A stretch of 64,000 bases of DNA, from positions 20,155,749 to 20,219,748 of the forward strand of contig NC_133237.1 of assembly GCF_040436345.1 (NCBI RefSeq). Direction: 5' to 3'. The DNA comes from Pagrus major. Taxonomy: Eukaryota; Chordata; Actinopteri; Spariformes; Sparidae. The notes under the pieces are model-generated. The model was not told the DNA's origin and searched no databases. It saw only the letters and a program-made list of their open reading frames with translations. This document shows, in pieces, positions 10,901 to 23,047 of the stretch. Made by a program: the position numbers and the translations under genes. Every line of letters begins with the position of its first letter. Position 1 is the first letter of the stretch.

Positions 10901-13287
10901 CCGCTGTGGGGTTTCTCAAAACAAAAGATGTGATCTTTGTAGTTGTTGTCCTTAGTGTTAAACAACCGCCATTGCCGATGAAAATCTATCCAGGTGGCTC
11001 AGATTATATCTTTAATTATGAGCACTTTGAAGTTTTATAGACCCATGGATGTCTGACTCACTCTGACTTGGAGGCAGACGAAACTAAACACAAGAATAGA
11101 GAAAAATAGTTGCAATGTTTTAACAGAATTAACCAAAAAAAGATGAGTCGGCAGATTAATGAACAAAAATTGTAGTGCTACGGCTATTTGAAGAAATACC
11201 TCTCTGTAGGTGTGTCAGGCACATGTGTTGATTGAGATTCTCCCTCTCAAAGTGTTCATAAGTCCACATGCATTGCGTTATTATGCAATAATGATGTATA
11301 GATATTTAAAAAAAGGGTTTCTAATGTCATGCACGACTCTATCTCTGCAAGTCAGAGCAAGTTACATACCACACTTACCAGAACAAATACAGGTCTGCCT
11401 GGAAGCTATGAAACTAATCTAAAGTTAGGGGAAAAAAAGGTCACGTTAAGGTGAAGTATGTGACTGGTGTGCAAACTACAAATCCTACTCTTTTTTTCCT
11501 GACAGGAACTCGGATCCCTCCTCAGGCTACTCTGGTGTTCGAGGTGCTGTTGGTTGATTTGTTCAACCCGAAGGACGATCTGATGGTGCAGATGAAGGTG
11601 GTGCCTGAAGGCTGCACCCGCACGACAAAGACTGGAGATTACATCCGGTACCACTACAACGGAACCTTCCAGGATGGCACGGCCTTCGACTCGAGGTACA
11701 GCTGAGATTTCTTGATCTTCAGGTGATTTTGCTTACATTAAAATGTTTTCTGAGTTTGATGCTTCTTTTGTCAGCTACCAGAGAAACAGCACCTATAACA
11801 CTTACATCGGCATGGGGTATGTGATCAGAGGGATTGACAAAGCCCTGCACGGGCTGTGCATAGGAGAGAGGAGAAGGGTTATCGTCCCTCCTCACATGGC
11901 CTATGGCGAGGAAGGAGTAGGTGAGGGTGACACATTTAATCAAGAGACACTTGGAATGAAGAAACAAACCACTAAGCCTTGTTGTTTTTTATGCCTTGTT
12001 TCCCCTGCTGTAGGAGACATCATTCCTGGCTCTGCTGTGTTGGTCTTTGACATTCACGTCATTGATTTCCACAACCCCGAGGACCCAGTCCATATCAAAG
12101 TCACCCACAAGCCTCAGGAATGCAACATGAAGAGTGAAGCTGACGATTTGATTCAGTATCGTTATAATTGCTCCTTGATGGACGGGACCCTGCTGTACTC
12201 CTCGTGAGCGCCCTCTGCTGTTGTTCTACTGCACTACATCCTCCTGGTTCATGCATGTAATCATTGCCTGCTTCTTGTCTGATGGATTTTAATGTACTTG
12301 AAACTGCATTTATGTATCCATGACCAAAGCATGTAAGCCTGCATGGTTCAAGGTTTTAGTAGAAAAGTTTTATGTAGCTTTGATTTTTTAAAATGTTTTT
12401 ATTTAGAGTTAACAGGTTATGTGTTGATTTTCAGGGACAAGCTCGATTCGCCTTCCTTCACGACTCTCGGCACAAACAATGTGATCTCAGGTCTGGAGAA
12501 AGGTTTGAGTGGCATGTGTGAGGGAGAGAGGAGGGAGGTGGTCGTTCCACCGCACTGGGGACACGGTGAAAATGGAGGTCAGTCATTGGCATATCTCAGA
12601 TCACACTCTGCACTCTTTCTTTTCAGTCATGTTTTCTCTCCTCTGTGTTGGTGTCTCCAGCTGGAGGAGTCCCCGGGAGTGCAGTGCTCTTCTTTGAGCT
12701 GGAGTTAGTGGAGCTGCAGAAGGGTGTGCCTGAAGGCTACATGTTTGTGTGGCTGGGAGACAGCCCCAATCCCCTCTTTCCTGCTATGGACCTCAATGGT
12801 GACAAAGAGGTCCCTCTAGAGGAGGTAAGCAGACAAGCCAGGGTCAGTTCAACTAAAGCCCTATTTGCCTTGACATCATATCCAAGGGCTGAATGTCAGT
12901 AAATTTGAGTAAAATCAACATGAAACCAAAATGTGGGTGACGTAATTTCTAAATCATGAGGTCACCTGGTAAAACTAGTCCCATGCGAATATGGCTGAAG
13001 TAATTCGCCCTTCTAAAACTATATTTTAATACAAGACAAACATCCTGGGTATAAGCAGCAAAAATGCTTTAAACATTGCAACTTTCTCATGTTTTCTCCA
13101 GTTTTCAGCCTTCCTCACGCTCCAAATTAAAGAGGGCAAAGGTCGTCTTCGCCCAGGGACAGATGCAGATGACATCATTAAGGACATGTTCAATAATCAG
13201 GACCGCAATGAAGATGGGAAGATCGTAGAAGATGAACTGAAACTTAAGACGGAGGAGCCTGAACGAGTGAAACGAGACGAGCTGTAA
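4971..13287 (+). CDS. fkbp10: FKBP10 (FKBP65), ER peptidyl-prolyl isomerase
   Basis: FKBP65 is an ER-resident prolyl isomerase and collagen chaperone that in mammals supports LH2-dependent cross-link formation. Ten exons: 4971-5167, 10018-10163, 10247-10436, 10526-10671, 11506-11695, 11775-11920, 12014-12203, 12435-12577, 12661-12824 and 13102-13287. They join in one frame to 565 residues, close to human (582). The start follows the short leader and gives signal peptide [19 protein letters not shown]. Four FKBP domains follow, each with an RYHFNGT/RYHYNGT-type N-glycosylation motif and a GLxGMC block. Two EF-hands come next ([12 protein letters not shown] and [12 protein letters not shown]), then C-terminal RDEL for ER retention (mammals use a similar HEEL). 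Exons 2-8 alternate 146 and 190 nt, the last being 143. Intron 1 (4.85 kb) carries the giant satellite. The gene looks intact. Confidence 0.96.
5620..5719. repeat. Degenerate edge of the intron-1 satellite
   Basis: Just before the regular array, motifs such as AAATTATGAGATAAAA and GTGAGAAAAGTCAAAATT recur in imperfect form, in the orientation opposite to the adjoining left arm. They look like diverged or ancestral units of the same 21-bp repeat. Confidence 0.6.
5720..7551 (+). repeat. 21-bp satellite in FKBP10 intron 1, left arm
   Basis: The unit TTTTGACTTTTTATTTCACAC is 21 bp and is repeated dozens of times, with frequent A/G variation in TTTATTTC/TTTGTTTC, shortened units (CACACTTGATTTTTT) and TTTCTCAC units. 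Blocks of variants recur, so there is higher-order structure. Because 21 is divisible by three, the repeat is open in several frames and gives false heptapeptide proteins; none is real. A non-satellite insert occupies 7299-7509, after which the same orientation resumes briefly to about 7551. Confidence 0.95.
7299..7509. mobile_element. Non-satellite insert in the left arm, likely transposon fragment
   Basis: About 210 bp of complex sequence interrupts the satellite. Its left end, TTACATTTACATTTAGGACA, resembles a short segment common in fish repeats. No terminal repeats or target duplication could be defined, because the flanks are themselves repetitive. Confidence 0.5.
7568..9832 (-). repeat. 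21-bp satellite in FKBP10 intron 1, right arm (inverted)
   Basis: From about 7568 the same 21-bp unit continues in reverse complement (GTGTGAAATAAAAAGTCAAAA), with similar variants (GAAACAAAAAG, GAGAAAAAAG, GAAATTAAGAG). The turn-around lies at about 7552-7567, with less than 20 bp between opposed units. A higher-order block of about 664 bp repeats: the segment around 8570-8902 recurs nearly unchanged at 9234-9566. A smaller block near 7860-8056 recurs around 8190-8407. The array ends in short TGACTTGA/TGACGTGA motifs near 9840-9890. Confidence 0.95.
10672..11505 (+). other. FKBP10 intron 4 with repeat edge at 10875-10960
   Basis: The motif TTAAACGCGCAGTATGTAAT beginning near 10875 matches the terminal sequence of a short non-autonomous element familiar from fish genomes. 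I cannot place its other end. The remaining intron shows nothing I can support. Confidence 0.4.
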
Positions 13288-13769
13288 AGAGAACTCATGC
13301 AGTGTTTCAGTGGTGGTGAGGAGCTGGTATTTGTGGCTGGGGTTAGGCTGTCATCTTAGCAACTGTTGTGCAGCTATTGTGAAAATGTTTCCATGATTGA
13401 AACATTGCTGAGCCTGCAGACATACAGTTTGCTAAAAAAATGCAAATGCTATCTCAGTAGAACCACTATAATGGAGCTGAATAATAGCAAGAAACCACCT
13501 GTATGTTGTGCACAGGGAACAAGTGTTGTGAAAAATGTGAAAGGAAAAGAAATGGTCTGTAGTGAAGCAAATTTTACTCACACATTTACATTGAGCTACC
13601 TAAGAAGTCTTTTTGGGCTCGACCATTCTTCCAGAATGACATTTTATGTAAATGACCTGTAAATTTAGTGCCTCATGAAAATGATGATAAACCACTGGTT
13701 GTACAGTAGAATTGGGAGTGAAAATCTATTATCCTAAAATATATGTATAAAGCGTGTTGTGGGGCATTA

Positions 13770-13795
13770 AATAAACTGTTTTATGATACAATAAA
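13770..13795 (+). terminator. FKBP10 polyadenylation signals
   Basis: Two AATAAA hexamers at 13770-13775 and 13790-13795 lie about 490 nt beyond the FKBP10 stop. This is a plausible 3' UTR length. Confidence 0.65.
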
Positions 13796-14471
13796 ATGAA
13801 CACTGACTTTCTTTCTATCGCACTGTCCATGTACAAACCTGCACCTAAAGACCTTAATTCACTGGCCTGGAAACTAATGAAACAAGGTGATGAGAAACAG
13901 ATGAAACCTCATTTTATTTCAGATGAGTTGGTACATGAAGAGGTAATGAGTTCAGACAGGAAGATAAAAAAAACAGTTTGTGGCACATTGTTCAGACGTG
14001 ACGGAAAAATAAAATCATTGTTTCTAAAATATTGTTTTAACCATCAGTTATAAAGTTTTTGGAAACTTTTGTTTGTTGCGGTGCAGAATTTTTTAAAAAC
14101 TGTACAGTTCAAATGGCCGAAGGTGAAATCATGTAAAATACTAATAAAAGTTGCGGGGTTTTTTGTAGTACTGCAACACTTCTGAGGTAGTAGTTCTTAC
14201 AAATCCTCGGCCAAAAAAGAGCTATTTATTTTTTTATTTGTTTTCATTATGTTCTTCTATTTATTTTACTGTAAAATCAAGTGTTGTTCTCATAAGTTCA
14301 CACTTCGTAGCACTGTGGTGTCGCATAAGAAAAACAACAGTTTCCATAAAAAATACAACTGGTACTGAACACTCGACAACATGACCAGAAAATGGAAAAC
14401 TTCACATTGTAATAAAATGTTAAACATTTTGAAAAACTTCAAGTTTCAGGTTAAAATTCTCTAAAATTAGC

Positions 14472-14477
14472 TTTATT
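14472..14477 (-). terminator. NT5C3B polyadenylation signal (candidate)
   Basis: TTTATT on the plus strand is AATAAA on the minus strand, about 455 nt past the NT5C3B stop. Further AATAAA copies lie at about 14220-14275. Confidence 0.5.
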
Positions 14478-14930
14478 GTATGAGGTTGGAAATGAGTTTC
14501 AAACAAAATGCAGGATCAAGTGCTGCCATTTATGTTGTGCGCTTTTCTTTCCCTTTATCATCACATCCTTTACGAGGACCGAAACTGTCTGACAACACCG
14601 ATCTTCACTGAAGCAAACTTACACTTAACAGGCTGCACAGTAGGTAGACGGTGCAGATCTGGCTTCCATCACATACAGTGTGGTCCAAGAGCAGTTTAAC
14701 CGTATCATGAGAAGAAGACCAATGGACAAAAATATAAAAGGCTGACGTGTGCGTGAGGTGCGACTGTTAACTGGACTTGTGAATAATTTTGTGAAATAAA
14801 TGGTGATGACACATTCTTGGTTGGTTGTGGAAAAAGCCTTCAAATGGCATTTTCTGAGCGGGTGCCTCCTCAGCTGGCGCACCGGAGTGTCCAACACCAA
14901 ATGGCCAGTGGTGTTTTCTCAATTCTCAGT

Positions 14931-17808
14931 TTACTTATTGCCAGTGAGGTAGAGCAGAACCGCGTTGGGGACTTCCAAGGTCTCATCTTTTACCAACACA
15001 ATGTCATATGAGTCCAAGTAAGATTGCTTCCTCTCGTCCACCTGAGGAAAACAAGAGATTAGAAGTAAATTAAAAAGCTAGAATGTAACTATTTAACTTG
15101 GTTATTGGGAGCATTCCATTCTCTAATGGTATCTAATACTTTTAATGATCATGAGTGTGTGTTTTTTATTTACCTTGTCATTGAGAAAGCCAATCTTAAG
15201 GATGTTTTCCATGTCCTGCACCCCGTCAGCCATGGTCAGATCTCCCAGAGAGTCTCCCAGCAGTACCACATTAGGCCGCGTCCGCAGCTCCTTGAAATGG
15301 CCGGTGTTGAGCAGCGCACCTTCCCTTTTATTGTAGATGTGGATCAGCTCTCCCTTGAAAGCCCTCAACACTCCCTGTACCAGCAGATCAAGAAAGTGAA
15401 ATACTGTTTCAATCCCTAGTGTGGGGATGAAACTGTAGTTTGTGGTGTGACTACTTACAGATTCATCAAAGTCCATGTAGTTGGAGAAGACTTTGACGTT
15501 GGAGTGGAAGACCCCTGCCTGGCGAATCACCTCTTCGAGGATGTCTCCTATCCCAGCGGAGAATATGAGCAGAGGGATGCTGTGCTCATGCAGGTGGTCA
15601 AAGAGGAGCTGGTAGCCCTCCCTGTTAAAACATCAACTCATTGTTAGAGTTAAAGGATAACTTTTTTTTCAACATGCACCCTATTTTCCCATGTTTTTGC
15701 CAGCTGCAGCGTTCTCGCTTAACACTGAACAAACTTTTGGTCAATCAGATATAAAAACATGACGTTCAGGTTGAAAAATACATAAGTAACCCTTTAAATT
15801 ATCCATATTATCAAGTACTTTTAACTTTCAAACTATTCAATAGATTTTCTGGTGTTCAGAGAGAGGACTTTTCTAACCTCAGCATGGCATCCGACTCCCG
15901 CACCACCATGGCCAGCAGGTCTTTCCTAATCTCCTGTTGTACCAGCAGTTCATGGGCTCTAGTCCACCTGTGACATGGATGCACAGCACGGATTTATGAA
16001 CACCTTCAAATGCAGAATATCTTAGTTTTCAGTACAAACTGTATAATACACTCACCACTCCACCATAAGGGGCAGCTTTTCCTCTATTGACCGTGACGAG
16101 TCGATCTCTATTGGGTAGTATTTGTTGAGCAGCTCCTTCAGCTGTCAAAGACAGACAACACTCAAAACTGTCACTGGGGAGTAACGATCCAGAAAACTGT
16201 TGTACATTACCCAATTACAGCAAGAGACAATCTTCATCTTTCACCTTTTTGTAAGATTATATCTGAGGGAAGGGTTTATTTTGTGAATGATGCATTTCTG
16301 TCTATGGTTAGAACAAATTCCAGAAATGTTCGAAAATAATTTAGTATGTTATCTTATTGGAAAGAGACACATTGCAAATACCAAAAGAAGATTTACCAGC
16401 AGGAAGTCTGTAACAAGGAGGATTCATATTTCTGCATTAAAGATGAAGAGATTCAAGTCACAGATATCAGTTCAGTTTATCTGCATGTTTTAATTCTTTC
16501 CATTGAAGGTGTGTCAGGAGGACAGACACACTAAATATGAGTGACAATGAATGAACAAATAATAAATTGTTCACCAAAAAGATTATTAGTTAAATACTGT
16601 GTATATTTCATAGGTAGTCTACTGCTTTAAAAACTAGCCTACACACATGCAGGGCAGCCAACAGGGGGGTGGGAACACAAGGTCAGGTGTCTCTGGCCCT
16701 GGGTCATGGAAGGGCCCAAAAGGGCCCTCTAGTCTTAAAAATAATCTGCTGGGCGAGCTTTTGCAGATCATCTTGTCTTGGGCACGGGCAAGACTATCGG
16801 TGGCCCTATGTATGTAGCTCACTAGGTTAAGTGCATTATATTACACGCTGAGAAAACATAATTGGCTCTATTCCTGCCAACTGAAATCCTGCTTGAGCAC
16901 CACAGCCTTGTTCATACCTGTTCTCTGCATTCATTTGAGATGAGTTTGCTGTTGTCAAGAATATCTGCAAATAAAATATAAAGACAAAATGACACTGCCA
17001 TGAAACAACGTTCAGTCAAAACAAACCTTTACATGCATCCATATAACATGTAATTACAGCTATATTGTCAGTGAACTTACTGTGGCAGGTGGGGCACCTT
17101 TTTCCATTGTAGGCAAATCTCGTTAGGGTCATGTCAAAATCTGAGATCACCTGGATGGAACACATGAATTAATAAAATCAACCTGTATTCATGATGTCCA
17201 TGAAGGGCACATTAAATCATGTTGTGGATGATGTGTACCTGCACGGTGTTGGAGCCAGCCTTCACCATGGACTGGAGGATCTCCTGTACCCTCTGAGGGT
17301 CCCTCATACACACTGACGGGTTGGACAGCTCAGGAATCTTAGCCATGGAAATAAGTGCGAGAGTTATTCAGACTTTTCAATGAGAGAGACATGAATTGCA
17401 CAATACATCACGTTATATGCATTGTGTGATCAGGCACCCAACAGGAGCACAGCTGGGTGGATAGTTAGCTACAAGTCAGGTGCTAGCGTCAATTTGCATA
17501 ACTCACTTTATTAGCTAGCTTAAATACTCCCGACCTGCACATTACCAGGTCCAAAACACCGGTGCAACCGCCATACAAATAAGCGTTTAATTGTAGAGTA
17601 ATTAACGAGACTCTCTGGCTAACAACGACAAACCAATGTCATAGTTACGTGAATCAATTTAACGTCAACGTAAGCTAATGTTAGCCGGACGTTTTGGCTA
17701 GCTAGTACACAAGTTCGTTGGCGTAGGGCGCATTCATTTCGGTGTTTGGTCACCCCCCCTTCAAAACGTGCTGAATAACATTACCATTTTCTTTAAATCT
17801 GCCGCCAT
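14931..17808 (-). CDS. nt5c3b: NT5C3B, 7-methylguanosine phosphate-specific 5'-nucleotidase
   Basis: This HAD-superfamily nucleotidase dephosphorylates m7GMP, a product of mRNA cap turnover, and also CMP, in the cytosol. Nine exons: 17785-17808, 17239-17337, 17081-17150, 16918-16964, 16056-16141, 15878-15967, 15459-15621, 15174-15374 and 14931-15041. They join to 296 residues, as in human (about 292-300). The first exon codes only [11 protein letters not shown] motif I is SDFDMT (Asp45 nucleophile, Asp47). [16 protein letters not shown] carries the serine motif, and [12 protein letters not shown] (Asp234, Asp238) is the metal-binding motif. The paralogue NT5C3A is the alternative; position beside FKBP10 and the VEWWTRAH segment favour NT5C3B. 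All catalytic residues are present. Confidence 0.93.
16142..16917 (-). other. NT5C3B intron, no features
   Basis: This intron of about 780 bp has no coding exon. A GC-richer stretch at 16640-16810 stands out from the AT-rich surroundings and may be old repeat sequence, but I could not assign it. Confidence 0.5.
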
Positions 17809-20800
17809 TCTGTTGAGGTTATCTTCACAAAAGACGTGTCATCAGCTGTTAGTCTCCGCAGATGTGCAGCTAACGTTAATGTTGCTATGTGCGGGACAGA
17901 AGCATCTGTGCTAGAGCGCTGCCTTCGCGTACTCTCCAAAGTGTCGGGATTCTTGAAACAGTCGCACTTTAATGACAAAACAAAGTGGTACACAGTACAT
18001 TTTTTACGGTTTCCTAGTGATGTGTACCAAAAACTGTGAATTGAAACTGTCCAGACGAATTAAGAGCAAAGTGAGAATAGACGTCGTGTAGGGTTATTCT
18101 ATGGTCTAAAGCGAACAAACATTTCTTTTCGTCTGAAATGCACAGGTGCGAGCCTATGAGAAGCACGTGAAGGCAGCACCGCTACTTGCTTGCATAAGTT
18201 GAGGAGGGACGGTATGTACTCTTCCCAAGGCAAGACAGGCCCTGATGAAAGGTTCCACCCTGCCTCTTTTTATTTTATTATCATTATTATTATCAATATT
18301 ATATCATGTTCAAGCCATACAGTTCTCTTCAACAAAACATATAAGCTGAAAGATTCAAGTGAAACAAATCTTGATGTAAAACAAAGACAACACCAAACAA
18401 AAAGAAAACACAAACAAAAACAAACATGTCAATGATAAGAAGAAAAAAATAATAGGGATATCACAATAATTACATTAAAGAAAAATACCTACAGCTTTCG
18501 GTGCTTTACAGTTCTTCAGTTTGTGTAATGTTTCAATATAATGTCTGATTTCCGTTTTAAAATGTTCTATGTGTTGTTTCTTTTAAGTCCATTTTCATTC
18601 GTGAATTTAGTGTTTTCCATATAAAATAAAGAAGTTTAACACAAACATTTTTTTTTTCTTATCACAAAATTATAATAATATGCAGTGTTAAGTAGCTCCC
18701 AATCGTTACCATGGTGCATCATTATTTCATGATTATCATTGCTGAGCATGTTGTGTCCCCTCAAGTGGATTGTCAAGCTACACAAGTGACAAAAAGGTGC
18801 TGAAGTTAACTGCACAACTGACACCGTGAACACCTTTGAACACCTTTCAGGTTCCCTCCCTGTTCCCATGAGCCTGCATCACCAGTGGTCAGTGTTACTC
18901 CTCCCTTCTCCATGTACTAGAAATCAGTTAATCTACGTGTGTGTCTAGAAATAAGAGACCCAATGTTTGATTGACTGGTAAAGTTATAGTAATGTCTATT
19001 TCTGTTAGTTCTATGTGAGTTTGGACTCAATGACTGAAAATAACCACCAGAGGGAGACACAGTACACAATAACAGGCCAGTCCATCACATACAAACTCAT
19101 CTTGACCTCTCTCTGTGCTGTCAGGTAATTCTGTCCTGCTGCTCATCACTGCACTTTACACTTTACTCTCTATCATTTCTCATTAATTTGTTACTGAATG
19201 TTAAAATCCTTTTTGTTCTTGTTGTGCTGGAGGCTGGTCGTCCATTTCTGAACTAACGTCTGCTTTCTGTTAGTGGAGTGAGAAGAAGCGCTGAGTCGAG
19301 GCATATGAGAATGTGCATGAAGTCACATTCTTTGGACTGTCGTGGGAAATCTGACCAGAGTCCTTCACAAAGAAATCCACAGTCCAGCAGCATTAAACAA
19401 CTTAAACAAATCGTCCAAGGGCTCATACAAGCAACCCAGAGAGACGGGGAAGGTCTCATTCTTCACATCACGTTACAATCAGCTCACATATGGCCAATAA
19501 TAAAAGTGATTAATACATGTACATATCTACAGATTCTAAGTTTGAATTTCTTCTTCAAAACTACATAGTGCCCCTTTAAGACAAGGCCAACAAAAGCAAT
19601 AATATAGTAATAATAAATTAAGTGTACAACCATCTGTCTTACAAAACAACTTTAATTGCAAGTGATGACATTAGCATTTCTTACATCCAAGATAAGGACA
19701 CAATGTCAGGCTATCACATGCAAAGCAAATTACATAGCTTATTCCACTTAATATTTGCAGGTCTAATTACGTATGTTGGTCATAAAGTGGAAATGAATAT
19801 CATTTCTACGCTCTGTAACCTCTATGCTGTTATGGGCAGTGGGACTTCCTGAATGTCAGTCACAACACATTCATATAATAACCCCTTTTTTAGTCTGATT
19901 CCTTCTTATCTCATTTCTTAGTCTCTTTGGAGAGCGACAGGAGACGACGGGACAACGTAACAGATCTCAAACATACACCCAGCTGGAAGTGAAGTACAAT
20001 AAACACAAGTTTTACAAGACATTTAATGTTGGAAACAAATCCACAAATAATGATAACATGTTTTGTTTTTTTAAAGAAGATCAAATCTTATTGGCTGGAC
20101 GCTGGATAAAACAAAGCATTTTTCCAAAATACAATCACCTTGTCTGATATGAAACAAACGAAAACAGGAAAGTCAAAGTGCAGTTGCAAATTAAATCCCT
20201 ATGCTTATGTAAGACTTTGCAAATAATTAGATGTCAAAAAGTGCAGTTTAAGAGAAGCTCTGCAAACACAAATCACCAATCATACACACCCCCTCGCTTA
20301 CACGTGTACACATTTCTATGTATTTTACTTGAATTAAAGAAAACACACTGAGCAACAGACTGCCAAAGTGCAAAAGAAAGGAATGATTGAGCCACTGTCG
20401 ATGATTGGTGCTTAAAGCAGTGGCCGAAAGTAATGACTTAATGTTAAGATAACTCAAGAGGAATGTTTTCATTACATCTAATAACATCTTTTCAACGTGA
20501 CACTCCTCTCATCATTTCACCTGTTCAGGAACCAGGGAAAGATTACTCGTTTTCAGGTGTTACATGAGCAACAAAAACTACATAAATATACTCAGTACAG
20601 CTGTTGAAGGGGAAGCGCGATCTAGAAGCAAACTACTCTACAAGATTTTAAGATTAACAGCCTTTCTGAATTAATTCACATTTACGTGTCGAGGCTGCAC
20701 ATTAACAAGGAGAGCCACTCTAACAGAGAGATTATGATACAAGTCTTTTGTGAGCGAGTTAGACTTCTAACCAGGTGTTTCATGAGGCGATTGTCACAGT

Positions 20801-21278
20801 GTTACTATGGAATGAGGCTTCATTAAGTTAGATTGAATGTAGGAATGCAGTTAATATTAATGTCACATCGCCTTCCCAGTACGAGCATACAATAAAGGAA
20901 TGTAAAATATCCATATATGTGTTTACATATACAGCTTTATACTATTTATGTACAAACAGATAAACAGCATCTATACCAACATACTTGACAAAAGGATATT
21001 CAGTCGTTGGCTGCTATATAACACTCTTATTCACATGTTTACATTCGCCATATCCCTCCCGACATATCACCAGCTGGTCAGGACACACCTGCTTACACAT
21101 TTCATGGCTTTCGACAAATCAGCCATTAACACAAGACAGCGTGAGAGCCGATGGCACAGGGTTCAGGTTTAATGGAATCCAGTATGAGCGCGACACAAGA
21201 CCCACTATATCATGTTATGTATGAGTGTGGGTAGATGGAGAATGGTGGCTGTGTAGTTCTTGGATGGAGCCGACTTGC
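17809..21278. other. NT5C3B promoter side and KLHL11 3' side; no gene
   Basis: No BTB or kelch coding sequence is present here on either strand, although mammals carry KLHL10 in this interval. The right part is probably the KLHL11 3' UTR. A repeat end occurs near 19578 and AT-rich sequence fills the rest. Confidence 0.6.
19480..19578. repeat. End of a short non-autonomous element
   Basis: The terminus AAAACTACATAGTGCCCCTT resembles one end of the element at 24268-24516. Only this end is clear; the opposite end was not found. Confidence 0.45.
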
Positions 21279-22992
21279 TCAGCACTCAATCTGCGACTGC
21301 AGCTGCCGGCGCAGGGTGAGTGTGCGTCGGTGAAGCTGCTGCATCTGCTGCATGCGATCTCGCTGGCGGGCCAGGTTCTGGGGCATGGGGTAGCGCTGGC
21401 AGCCATAAAGGAAACGGTAGGGGATGCGGACGTGGCATGCAGTGGCTCTGCAGCGAGGCTGAGGCATGGGCGGCAGCAGCATCCAGCGCTTTCTCTCAGC
21501 ACAGTAGCGGTACGCCTCCTTGCGGTACTGCTTGTCCACATCATCACTGTTCTTCCAGCCTCCGATGATGAAGACGTCCTCATCGAAGTGGCAGATAGCT
21601 GCACCCTCAATGCTGGTAACCTCTGGTGGCAGGCTCTCCAGGATCTCATCAGAGATGCGCACACTGATCTTTTGCTTAGCAACCTCATCCCTCTCTGTGT
21701 AGCTCTTGGGGCAGCAGGAAGCCGTGTGGTAGAAGTTAGTCGAGGCCACTGCCATCTGGAAGATGCAATAGTTGTCAATAAGGGGCAGGGAGTCAACATC
21801 TTGCCACTGGCGGCTCTCTGTGTCGTAGCGAGTGGTCACTGTCTTCAGTCCATCCTCATTATCTGTGTCGACAGGTGTGCGTGCTGTGACGTACACATAG
21901 CGGTCCTCCACACTTACAGCCTTCACATCCCGCAGGATTTTAGGAGCAGACTCCAGATTGTGCCACTTGTCCTGCTCAGGCTCGTACACACTAACATCTT
22001 TGAAACCTGGACTGAAGTTCCCATGGCCACCGATGCTGTACAGTATATCCTTAATGCAGGTGAGGCCAAAGGAATGCTTTCGTGTGGTCAAGTTGCTCAC
22101 CTGCTCCCAGGTGTTGCGATTGGGATTGTACCGTTCCACTGTCTTAGCAAAGCCTGGTTCCATAGAACCAGCTACGTAGACGTGGGACTCTGTGGCAGCG
22201 ATGGCGTGGCCGTCCAGGTGGTTGTGGATGTGCGGCAGGTTGACCCAGCGGTCCTCGTATATGAAGTAGCCTACACACTCGCTCAGGTAGTCCCCTCCCT
22301 CTGAAACACCGCCTACAACCATGATAACATCCATGTTCTGGCCAAAGCGAGGCTGAAAGGAGGCCATGTGGGAAGACCAGAACTCCATATCAGCAGACTT
22401 GAGGTTCTCGAAGCGGATGGCGTGGCCTTCAACTGCCTCTGACACCAGCCGGAGACAGGCCTCGTTGGCGGCCACCAGCCGCTCATTTTTCACCACCCTG
22501 GTCAGGTAGGTGGGTTTGATTTGGGGCAGCCTCAGGAGACGGAACAGCTCCTCGAAGTAGCGGCTTCGCTCGTCTGAGTTCTTCTGCACCCACTTCACCA
22601 CAGCCTCAAACAGCACCTCCTCAGAATCAACCGTGATCTCTGCGTCAGACAGCCAGTCGCGGACCAGGTGGAAGGGCAGAGTGTAGAACTCGTCATCCTG
22701 GATTACTTTGTGGAAGTTTCGGCGGATCATGTCTGCAGCCCGCAGAGCCAGCTGGTCCAAAGTGTACATGTGGGCCAGACTGTGCACCGCCACACAGTTG
22801 GTCAGGCTCAGCTTCTTCTTGAGGAACTCACCACAGAAATCCTTCAGCTGCAGCAGGAGAAACCTAACAGAGAAAATACAATACAGGATGTCAGAGACAA
22901 TGAGCAGATAATAGTGCTCACAAAAACAGCACTTTAAGACAACAGAGCAGCTACTGAAGGCCTCATGCTTTGACTGTCAAAATCACTGTCTC

Positions 22993-23047
<55 letters not shown>

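Larger units (their letters stand above)
13288..14930. other. Tail-to-tail region between FKBP10 and NT5C3B
   Basis: This region holds the 3' UTRs of two convergent genes. FKBP10 polyadenylation signals lie at 13770-13795 and an NT5C3B signal at 14472. I see no exon or RNA gene in between; the open frames are short and uncharacteristic of coding sequence. Confidence 0.6.

Noticed and set aside
21225-22304. Plus-strand 359-codon open frame opposite KLHL11
   Set aside because: It is the antisense shadow of the KLHL11 kelch exon, whose minus-strand protein matches the family closely.
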